NCBI GenBank assembly: GCA_026214975.1 | Contig: CM047813.1 | Span: 28,714,797-28,778,796, forward strand | Origin: Gentiana macrophylla | Lineage: Eukaryota > Streptophyta > Magnoliopsida > Gentianales > Gentianaceae | Length of the DNA: 64,000 nt | Direction: 5' to 3' | Shown: in pieces, positions 54,055 through 62,530 of the stretch | Layout of the letters: each line of letters opens with the position of its first letter | Position numbering within the stretch: position 1 is the stretch's first letter | Program-made: the position numbers and the translations under genes | The notes under the pieces: generated by a model | What the model saw: the letters and a program-made list of their open reading frames with translations, nothing else | What the model was told of the DNA's origin: nothing | Database searches by the model: none

Positions 54055-54700
54055 GGAGTGGGATAAGGGTGGGATAGAGTGGAGTAGAGGTGAGGTGTCA
54101 TGGTAGGTGGAGTAGGTATGATAAGCTACATAAGTGGGGTAAGGGTAGGGTCAGAGTGGGATTGGATAGGATGGGTGGGTAAGGGTGATAAGTTGGGTGG
54201 ATTGAGAGCTGGGGTGAGGAGTCAGGGCGTGGGTGGAAAGGTACATAAGTGGGTAAGGCTAATGGGTGGGAGATGGATGTGCAAATGGGTGAGGGTAAGG
54301 GTAAGGTGGGTAGCTAGAGTAGGTGGAAAAAAATAAAAAGTAGGGTGGGGAGAAAGTGGGTGTAAGAGGATGGTAAATGTGGGGTGTGAGGTGAGGGTAG
54401 ATGTGGCTTGGGTAAGGGTAGGGTGATGGTGGGACTGGATATGGTGGACGGTAAAAGTGATAGGTTGGGTGGGTTGAGATCTGGGGTGAGGAGTCAAGGT
54501 GTGTGTGGAAGGGTAGAGGTAAGGTGGGTGTAAGAGGATGGTAAATTTGGGGTGTGAGGTGAGGGTACGTAGATGTGGCCGTCAAGTGGGATAAAGATAG
54601 GGTGTGTGGGTGGGGTGAAAGTGTAGGTGGATAGTGTAGGGTAGGGTTAAGGGTAGTGTTTGGGGTGTGAGTAGGATGGGGTGGGTGGTGTGGAGGAAAT
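54053..54700 (+). repeat. G-rich minisatellite, first array
   Basis: Degenerate repeats based on GGTGGG, GGGTAAGGGTAGG and GAGGTGAGG motifs with G strongly on the + strand. Similar blocks are at 55290-55990 and 61550-61620. Confidence 0.85.
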
Positions 54701-55127
54701 TCCATTTTCTGTGTTTACAATAGCAAATGGGCTGGCATTGTTTTCATCCTTGACTTCACTTTGTTGTTCTTGGCAATTCAGACATCGTCATATGCTGAAG
54801 ATGATTTTGCTGGTTCACTTCCTCATAAGAAGATGGGAGGTCTTTTCATGCTCTTTTTCGCCATATCAGCTACTATTGTTGCTTTTGCAGCAGCCCTTCA
54901 GATAGCTGTTTCCTCTCAGTTCAAATGGATTTACATCATGTTAGCAGTGTTTGGTTGGATCCCTCTCTACTTTTTTTGGAAGGTTTCAACTCCCTCCCTT
55001 TTGCGAAATGCTTCAATCAACGTTTCGGGGAAACATTCTCCTAGGCCAAACGCATGGCGAGCGTTGGTGGAACCGGTTTTTTCGTTTGAAGACTTCAAGT
55101 TGAAGTTGATTATTCTCGGTGATTAAT
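54701..55127 (+). pseudogene. Broken copy of the PGG exon
   Basis: From AATTCCATTTTCTGTG it matches the final exon (62123-62540) almost base for base through GGLFMLFFAISATIVAFAAALQIAVSSQFKWIYI and onward. The first ~240 bp of the exon (PGG domain start) are missing and replaced by the minisatellite. One T is lost at CACTTTGTTG (final exon CACTTTTGTTG), shifting the frame within the first transmembrane segment. It cannot be used as a normal last exon. Confidence 0.85.
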
Positions 55128-55289
55128 TGTCTTTGGTTCAAGGCCTGCATGTTCATTCCCTATGAACGACTTGTGTATGATTGAAATAAATGCATATGAT
55201 TAAATATCATTGTAATCTGAGAATAGATTAAATAAAGGAAATATACACCACTAACCTTTACCCACCCACCATATATATACTCGGGGGTG
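55128..55289 (+). other. Second copy of the intron start
   Basis: It is homologous to 53836-54052 (TTTGGTTCA, TTCATTCCCTATGAA, GATTAAATATCA, ATACACCACTAA), then a TA run. It marks the junction of the tandem duplication. Confidence 0.7.
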
Positions 55290-55997
55290 GGATGTGGTGA
55301 GGTTGTAATATATATGGGTAAGGGTAGGGTAAGGTTGGTGAGGTGGGATCAAGTTAGGTAGAGTGGGTATGGGTAAGCTATATAGGTGGGGTAAGGGTAG
55401 GTGAGGGTGGGACTGGATATGGTAGGTGGATAAGAGTGATAGGTTGGGTGGGTTGAGATATGTGGTGAGGAGTCAGGGTGTGAGTGGAAAGGTAGGCGGG
55501 TAAGGGTAATGGATGGGAGATGAAGTGTGAATGGTGAAGGAAGAGGTAAGGTGAATAGAGTAGGTGGAAAGAAAGGAAAGAAATAAAGGTATGATGGGGG
55601 TGAAAGTAAGTGTAAGGGGATGCTAAATATGGAGTGTGAGGTGAGGGTAGATGCGGTCATTTGGTGGGATAAGGATAAGGTGTGTGGGTGGGGTTAAAGT
55701 GCCGGTGAATAGTGTAGAGTGTGGTTAAGGGTAGTATATGAGGTGTGAGTGGGATGGAGGTAGGTGGTATGGACATAAGAGGGGTAATGACAGGAGTGTG
55801 AGTCAGACTTCAGGCAAGGGTAGGCGTGAGGTGGGGTTGGGTGATGCTAAGGTAGATGTAATGTGGGCATGGCAGGTTGATAAAAGTGATTGGCCAAGAT
55901 AGAGGTAGAGTGAGGATGGAGGTGAGGTGTGAATTATGGTTGGGTAGGATGGAGGCGGATAAAAGTTGGGTGAGACGGGGTGAATGGGGTGGGTTGA
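55290..55997 (+). repeat. G-rich minisatellite, second array
   Basis: Same type as the first array, with local higher-order similarity (GATAGGTTGGGTGGGTTGAGAT and TAGGTGGAAAGAAAGG-like units). G runs are on the + strand. Confidence 0.85.
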
Positions 55998-56667
55998 TGT
56001 GATATCCCACATTGAAAATGGGGGAAGCGCGTCATCACCATATAAGTGTGAGATATAAATGTCTTGTCAACTCGGGATTAGCCCTTTTAGACCAAGCGAG
56101 GACAACGGTCTAAGCAGTTGACCGGACATTTATAACTCATTTAGCGCTACCAGGCCCGGGGTCTGGGGGCGGTACAGAATGCTATTAGAGCTGACTATCA
56201 TGCGAAACTAAGTGTCATACCATGAGAGGCGGTGGGGGCCACCTTTAGAATCCTATGGTAAGGACGAACTGGGACAAGTCTTAGCCGTCCTGGCGAGGAC
56301 GTCAGTCCCTTATATGGGGGAGAATGTAAAGTCCCACATTAGTAAATTAAAGTCCTGCTCACCCCCATATAAGTGTGAGACATAAATGTCTTGTCAACTT
56401 GGGTTAGCCCTTTTAGACCAAGCGATGACGGCGGTCTAAGCAGTTGACCGGACCATATATGACTTATTTAGCGCTACCAGGCCCAGGGTCTGGGGGTGTT
56501 ATAGAATGGTATTCAGAGCCGACTATTAGACGGATCTAAGTGCCTGAGCCACCTCTGAACTCCTCTGGTAGAGACAGGCCAGGACAAGTCCACGAGGACA
56601 AGTCTTGGCCGTCTGGCGAGGACTTGATCCTTTATAGGGGGAGAATGTGATATCCCATATTGGAAGT

Positions 56668-57220
56668 TGATATACCCGAATTGGATTGGGGCCTACTCAT
56701 CTAGGTGGGCCTATTTCATAGCCCAATAATGAGATCTTGGGCCTCCATCCCCTTAATCCGCAATTCATAAGCCGGACCGATCCGCATCTAAGTAAGCCGG
56801 ATCTGTCTCGATGTTCGTAAGCCAGACCCATCCTCACTCCGACATCTCGGACACAGTGGAACCTCCCATATTATCAGGCTGGCATCAAGACAAGGAAGAT
56901 ATGAGTCCGAACTACATATGAGACCACTGCCCGCCATACTTATCCAGACAGCTGGTTGGTCCACTTGTCATGAACAGTATCGACCGACTTAGTCCTTGCC
57001 TATATATATGGGATCCCAATGTAATAGAAAAAAAAGAACTAATAGACACAGAGCTACTCTGTCAATTTGTCGACTCACTTGTGTTTTCTCTCATAAGCAT
57101 TAGTCCGGCAACCTTGTTCTTGATAACCACCACCTTTCTCTCCGAAGAAATCACACATAAACAGCCTTATATCCTCATTATACTACTGATACCGCAAACC
57201 TGATGTACCACGCAATATCA
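56668..57220 (+). repeat. Tat-like solo LTR in the TRIM array
   Basis: TGATATACCC...GCAATATCA, 553 bp, flanked on both sides by GAAGT (56663-56667 and 57221-57225). It has a TATA-type CTATATATATGGGATC at about 56999-57014. The TRIM LTR sequence continues across it. It is the same family as 8111-8741 and 59725-60330. Confidence 0.85.
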
Positions 57221-57400
57221 GAAGTGGTGGAAGTGCTTCATCACCATATAAATATGAGATATAAATGTCTTGTCAACTCAGGTTAGCCTTTTTAGACCAA
57301 GCGAGGATGGCGGTCTAAGCAGTTGACCGGACATTTATAACTCATTTAAGCGCTACTGAGACCGAGTGCAGGGGCGTTCTGAATGGTATCGAGGCGACTA

Positions 57401-57685
57401 TCATACGGAACTAAGTGCCACACCGTGAGAGGCGGTGAGGGGCACCTCTAGAATCCTATGGCAGGGACGAACTGAGAGAAGCCTCCAGTTAAAGGTCCGG
57501 TCTTGGCCTTGTCCTTTTCGGGTATACCCGAGCAACTCCTTGAGCTCGGCTATGAACCCGTCATCAGCTTCCTGGGTTTTTATCTCCTTCGGTTGATCAC
57601 TCCTACCTGAGTTCGCAGGGATCATTTCGAATGGCCAGCCTATTCGTGACTCTACCTTCATGCATCTCTTATCCCAGTCCGACAC
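57401..57685 (-). pseudogene. Antisense ORF, C-terminal piece
   Basis: The frame reads MSDWDKRCMKVESRIGWPFEMIPANSGRSDQPKEIKT and then AELKELLGYTRKGQGQDRT. It crosses the junction at 57480, so the last residues come from the TRIM side. No domain is recognised. Confidence 0.4.
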
Positions 57686-57724
57686 TTTTTCAAGAAGATC
57701 GAAAAGAAGTCGAGGTCTACCGCT

Positions 57725-58090
57725 TCAATCTGCCAGCGGTTGGATCCGCCATCTCCTTTTCCGTTGAAGCCATAGAAATAAAGCAACCTTTGGTTTTGAC
57801 GGCTCGCGACAACGAAGTCGACTTATTATTATGAAGACCATCACCACTCGGACAGCCCCCAGAGTAAGATCACACGGCATAACCCACAGCTCCTCCATGA
57901 ATTTAACAAAGAATGGGTCATAGGGTGGCCGAAGTCCAGCAACTAGGTGGTCATAATGCAACCACAGGCAATCCTCGGCCTCTCGACCGCAATTCCACGA
58001 CACGTTCATCGCACCCATGCTAGCAAACTGGTAATATTCCAGAATATCATAGGCCGTCAGCGCTGAGGTATAATCTTTCCGATCTCGCAA
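57725..58090 (-). pseudogene. Antisense ORF, central gypsy-type transposon domain
   Basis: The frame includes LRPPYDPFFVKFMEELWVMPCDLTLGAVRVVMVFIIISR and KPKVALFLWLQRKRRW. This follows the pattern of the 'putative gypsy type transposon' domain (PF04195-like: PxDPFFVxF...MP.QL..GA.RVV.GF...C). It is a plant-specific domain of unknown function often found in Tat-related ORFs. It lacks a clear start codon nearby and is separated by stops from flanking pieces. Confidence 0.6.
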
Positions 58091-58099
58091 CTCCTTCCA

Positions 58100-58620
58100 T
58101 CAAGCACCGACTTCACTATCAGATCGCTTTTGGTCCGCCAACTCCATCTCAACTGCAATTGACCTCTTCTTGCATGGCCTTTTATTCTTCTCGAGGACCC
58201 CAGATACGGCCGTTTTCTTAGACGCTGCGGTTTTCTTGGACGCTACGGACATCTTCGACACTAAGGTTCTCTTCGTTTCTGTGGCTTCCACAGCTTCCTT
58301 GAGCTCCGCGCTGTGAGTAGCGGCCCCTCGGGTCACCACCCCTTGGATTCTATAAATGAGGTCGCTCAACCTCGCCTGGTCTTGGTCGTCATCGACCTCG
58401 CCACCAACTGCACCTTCACCTATGATTTCGACCTCCTCATCATCCTCTTTGGCGCCCGAGTCAGACTCGAATCCGATTGCCTCTTCTTCATCATCGGCAA
58501 CATCAACCTCCTCATCACCGAGTCGGACTCGACTTGACGCCTCTTCTTCATCATCGGCTACTTCCTCCCGCCACTCATATCGATCTCCTACGAGCCGTAG
58601 CCGATCGCGTGGTGGAATTC
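58100..58620 (-). pseudogene. Antisense ORF, acidic N-terminal piece
   Basis: The frame is open from a stop near 58620 without a usable ATG (VADDEEEASSRVRLGDEEVDVADDEEE, then SDLIYRIQGVVTRGAATHSAELKEAVEATETKRT), followed by Ala/Lys/Thr-rich repeats SKKTAxSKKTAVS. A DNA- or RNA-binding linker is possible from its composition. Confidence 0.45.
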
Positions 58621-59090
58621 TTCATCGATTGTGTATACTATGAAGACATTCGGAAAAAAGCGCAGGCGAGGTGGATCGGTTAAATCACTGAACATGGAAG
58701 TCGGGCCGAGATGAGCATAATCACACCACGACACCTCGCCCCTCCGTTTTCCCTAACAATCAACCCGAGAAAAACCCTAAATAAATCATGGCAACAACAT
58801 GCGTGTCTATCATTGATAAATTTACGGGAAGAGGCACAAGCATATCGAAGCATGATAGAATGAATTTACGATTTAAAAACAGTGAAAGCCTAAATTCTAG
58901 CATAATCTCCATCAAATACAACCTTTAAACAAAGAGGAAAAGCACGATAGAAACCAAAACGGGAGTAAGATCATACCTGAAAGTGTAAAGAGCTTGAAGA
59001 ACGGTTGAGAAATACACTCTTGCCGGAAATAGCTTTATCTCGCCGGAAAATATCTCAGAAAGGAGAAAAGTGTAAGAATGGGGGAGGAGG

Positions 59091-59100
59091 CCCCTATTTA
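59091..59100 (-). promoter_or_regulatory. TATA box for the antisense ORF
   Basis: The - strand reads CTATAAATAGGGGCC, about 470 bases upstream of the acidic frame. It is followed by a CT-rich leader containing a GAGATAAAGC segment and a TTTCAG|GTATGA splice-like site near 58985. It may drive the antisense ORF. Confidence 0.5.
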
Positions 59101-59277
59101 TAGATGGGAAAGTGGAGGGAAGCGTCGTTTCGGATTCAAAATTCAAAAGTAATTATTCTTTGAGAGCGGTTTTCAATACCCGCCGGCCAATCAGTCTGCG
59201 ACGTTTCATGTCAAGCGTCATGTCATAAGTGTGACCGGCGTGGCGTTTCGCGAACCGACACGACTTTTGCGAGTTCA

Positions 59278-59640
59278 GCCGCCTGGCTTACGGCCTCAAC
59301 TCAACACGGCTTACGGCCTCAGATTATTCTGGCTTACAGCCTCAACTCAAGATGGCATACGGCCTCACTCAACATGGCTTACGGCCATCTAAACCCGTTC
59401 GCTCTATAGAACGGTATCTAAGCCTGTTCGCTATATGCACATCATATATCGGTAATTCACAACGCAATATCAACAATGATTCAATCCCGATTAACATTAT
59501 CGGCATACAAGCCCAATAGTCAGTATCGGCATCTAAGCCTGTTCGCTACAAAGCACAGCACATGTTAGTAATTTGCGACGTAATGTCAACACTGATTTAA
59601 GCCCGATAGCCATTATCGACATCTCTCTGTCACAAACTAC
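59278..59640 (+). repeat. Tandem repeats upstream of the Tat-like 3' LTR
   Basis: First, four to five units around GGCTTACGGCCTCAACTCAA (59278-59390). Then two ~130-bp units sharing ATCTAAGCCTGTTCGCTA, GCGACGTAATxTCAACA-type and CCGATAxxCATTATCG segments (59395-59500 and 59530-59640). Confidence 0.7.
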
Positions 59641-59724
59641 AACATTAGGGTGTGGTTTTCTACTGCTTCTTTGAGCTCTACTCTCCGCCTCGACGGACAC
59701 GTCAGGCACAGAGTAAGGGGCCAT

Positions 59725-60330
59725 TGATATGCCCGAATTGGATCGGGGCCCTGCTCATCTAAATTGGGCCTATTTCATAGCCCAATAATGAGATCTTGGG
59801 CCTCCATCCCTTGTCTGCAATTCATAAGCTTGACCCAGTCCGCATCTCATAAGCCGGATCCTGTCCGCTGTTCGTAAGCCGGACCCATCCCCACTCTGAC
59901 ATCTCGGATACAGTGGAACCTCCTATATTATCAAGCTGGCATCAAGACAAGGAAGATATGAGTCCGACCTACATATGAGACCGCCGCCCGCCATACTTAT
60001 CCAGACAGCTGGCCGGTCCACTTGCATGTATTTGTATGATTATCTCTAATTATATCCTTTTAATGTCTTGTCGTGAACAGTCAAGACCGACTTAGTCCTT
60101 GCCCATATATATATATATGGGATCCCAATGTAATAGGAAAAAAAAGAACTAATAGACACAGAGCTACTCTGTCAATTTGTCGACTGGCTTGTTTTTTCTC
60201 TCATAAGCATTAGTCCTGCAACGTTGTTCTTGATAACCACCACCTTTCTCTCCGGAAAAATCACATATAAACAGCCTTATATCCTCGTTATACTACTGTT
60301 ACCACAAACCTGATATACCACGTAATATCA
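59725..60330 (+). repeat. 3' LTR of the Tat-like element
   Basis: TGATATGCCC...GTAATATCA, 606 bp, followed by GAAGT and the TRIM LTR remainder, exactly as at 57220. It has a TATA-type run CCATATATATATATGG near 60105. Confidence 0.85.
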
Positions 60331-61500
60331 GAAGTGGGGGAAGCGCATCACCACCATATAAGTGTGAGACATAAATGTCTTGTCAACTCGGGTTAGCCCT
60401 TTTAGACCCGGCGAGGATGGCGATCTAAGCAGTTGACCGGACATTTATAACTCATTTAGCGCTATCAGACCGGGGGTCTGGGGGCGTTACAGAATGGTAT
60501 CAGAGCTGACTATCATACGGAACTAAGTGCCACACCGTGAGAGGCAGTGGGGGTCACCTATAGGATCCTATGGTAGGGATGAACTAGGACAAATCCACTA
60601 GGACAAGTCTTGGCCGTCCTGGCGAGGAAGCCAGTCCCTTATATGGGGGAGAATGTAAAGTCCTACATCACTAAATTAAAGTCCTGCTCACCCCCATATA
60701 ATTGTGAGACATAAATGTCTTGTCAACTAAGGTTAGCCCTTTTAGACCAAGCGAGGACGGCGGTCTAAGCAGTTGACCGGACCATTTATGACTCACTTAG
60801 CGCTACTAGGCACGGGGTATAGGGGCGTTACAGAATGGTATTCAAAGCCGACTATTAGACGGATCTAAGTGCCACAGGCCACCTCTAGAGTCCTCTGGTA
60901 GAGACGAACAATGATAAGTCCACAGGGACAAGTCTTGGCCGTCCTGGCGAGGACGCCAGTCCCTTATAAGGGAGGGAGAATGTGATATCCCACATTGGAA
61001 GTGGGGGAAGCGCATCACCACCATATAAGTGTGAGACATAAAGGTCTTTTCAACTCGGGTTAGCCCTTTTAGACCAACCGATTACGGCGGTCTAAGCAGT
61101 TGACCGGACATTTATGACTCATTTAACGCTACCAGGCCCGAGGTCTGGGGGCGTTACAGAATAGTATCAAAGCCGACTATTAGACGGACCTAATTGCCAC
61201 ACCAGAGAGGTAGTGTGGACCACCTCTAGAAATCCTCTGGTAGGGACAAAACTGGTACACGTCCACTGGGACAAGTCTTGGCCGTCCTGGTGAGGACGTC
61301 AGTCCCTTATAAGGGGGGAGAATGTAAAGTCTCACATCGGTAAAGTAAAGTCTTGCTCACCCCCATATAATTGTGAGACATAAATGTTTTGTCAACTCGT
61401 GTTAGTTCTTTTAGACCAAACGATGACGACGGTCCAAGCGATTGACGGACATTTATGATTTATTTAACGCCACGAGACCCGGAGTGCAGGCGTTGAGAGA

Positions 61501-61885
61501 ATAATTCTGAGGGCCGACTATCATACGGGCAGTGCAGGGCGTTACGATTGAGATTAGAGGTGAGGGTTGCGGGGTGGGTGGGTGATAGGCGTGAGTGGGA
61601 TGGGTTGAGGCCAGGTGAAGTATATATATGATATTTATCATAATGTATGTAATTTTATCATTTTATTACACAGTTTACACTCCAAATGAAACCCCGTAAT
61701 GCAATGCTTGTAATTTTCTCTTTCTTACAATTTCATTGAATCCGATTATATTACATTGCATTACATTCATTAAATTATTACATTACCTCTCTTGTTACAC
61801 AACATTCCGTTTCAAGTATTTCAAACATGCCCCTTAGCTAGCTCTAATAATGTTGACTTGTCATTTTATCAAAATGCATATATAG
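61501..61885 (+). other. End of TRIM remnant, short G-rich array and intron 3' end
   Basis: It contains a degenerate TRIM end, a G-rich minisatellite block (61550-61620) like those at 54053 and 55290, and the intron end with acceptor GCATATATAG at 61885. No gene is present. Confidence 0.6.
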
Positions 61886-62530
61886 ATGATAGAAGCGCTT
61901 GTCCCAAATGAATGCAAGTTGGCACAGGACAAGAATAATAAAACCCCAAGAGAAATATTCACTTTGGAGCATGATACGCTACACAACGAAGCCAAGGAAT
62001 GGATGAAAAGCACATCAGAGAATTGCATGGTGGTGACCACCCTTGTGGCCGGAGCCGTCTTTGCAGCAATGATACAAGTGCCCGGTGGCGTTAACAACGA
62101 TGGAGACCCGAATTTCCTGGGAAAAATTCCATTTTCTGTGTTTACAATAGCAAATGGGCTGGCATTGTTTTCATCCTTGACTTCACTTTTGTTGTTCTTG
62201 GCGATTCAGACATCACCGTATGCTGAAGATGATTTTGCTGGTTCACTTCCTCATAAGCTAATGGGAGGTCTTTTCATGCTCTTTTTCGCCATATCAGCTA
62301 CTGTTGTTGCTTTTGCAGCTGCTCTTCAGATTGCTGTTTCCTCTCAGTTCAAATGGATTTACATCGTATCAGCGGTGTTTGGTTGGATCCCTCTCTACTT
62401 TTTCGGAAGGTTTCAACTCCCTCTCTTCTGCGAAATGCTTCGATCAACGTTTCGAGGAAACATTGTCCTAGGCCAAACCCATCGCGAGCGTTGGTGGAAC
62501 CGGCTTTTTCGGTTGAAGTCCTCAAGTTGA
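61886..62530 (+). CDS. Ankyrin/PGG gene, final exon (PGG domain, transmembrane)
   Basis: The exon follows the acceptor at 61885 and runs to the TGA at 62530. It encodes KTPREIFTLEHDTLHNEAKEWMKSTSENCMVVTTLVAGAVFAAMIQVPGG, the start of the PGG domain (the LVAT..FAA.FQVPGG pattern). Three more hydrophobic segments follow (FSVFTIANGLALFSSLTSLLLFLAI; GGLFMLFFAISATVVAFAAAL; WIYIVSAVFGWIPLYFF), giving four membrane spans, and a basic tail. It is intact and in phase with 53799. In the family this domain anchors the protein in the plasma membrane or ER. Confidence 0.88.
   Translation: MIEALVPNECKLAQDKNNKTPREIFTLEHDTLHNEAKEWMKSTSENCMVVTTLVAGAVFAAMIQVPGGVNNDGDPNFLGKIPFSVFTIANGLALFSSLTSLLLFLAIQTSPYAEDDFAGSLPHKLMGGLFMLFFAISATVVAFAAALQIAVSSQFKWIYIVSAVFGWIPLYFFGRFQLPLFCEMLRSTFRGNIVLGQTHRERWWNRLFRLKSSS

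Larger units (their letters stand above)
57480..59724. mobile_element. Internal 3' region of a Tat-like element with an antisense ORF
   Basis: It lies directly before the LTR at 59725, in that LTR's + orientation. Its frames are on the - strand (57401-58620). An antisense extra ORF in the region between pol and 3' LTR is known from Tat-lineage gypsy elements. Tandem repeats at 59278-59640 also fit that lineage. No PR/RT/INT is present. A candidate polypurine tract GAGTAAGGGGCCAT precedes the LTR. Confidence 0.6.
55998..61500 (+). repeat. TRIM-type array with alternating LTR variants, interrupted
   Basis: Units of about 179-bp LTR plus about 145-bp interior alternate between two LTR types: TGTGATATCCCACATTGG (55998, 56646, remainder at 60331, 60981) and TGTAAAGTCCCACATTAG (56325, 60654, 61323). 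LTR ends read ...GCGTTACA followed by an initiator-Met-type PBS (TGGTATCAGAGC best at 60495-60506). Interiors end in a TATxxGGGGGAGAA polypurine tract before the next LTR. The LTR-PBS-PPT-LTR order at this size defines a TRIM. Tat-like sequence (56668-57220 and 57480-60330) breaks the array. Confidence 0.8.

Noticed and set aside
54222..54705. Long - strand Pro/His/Thr-rich frames opposite the G-rich array
   Set aside because: They are products of the minisatellite (GGTGGG on + gives PPT on -), not real proteins. Similar frames at 55349-55660 and 55803-56012 are rejected for the same reason.
55998..56176. TRIM LTR as a Cassandra-type 5S rRNA-derived LTR
   Set aside because: The conserved 5S rRNA promoter words were not found in the LTR. 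Only a loose resemblance around CCAAGCGAGGACGG exists.
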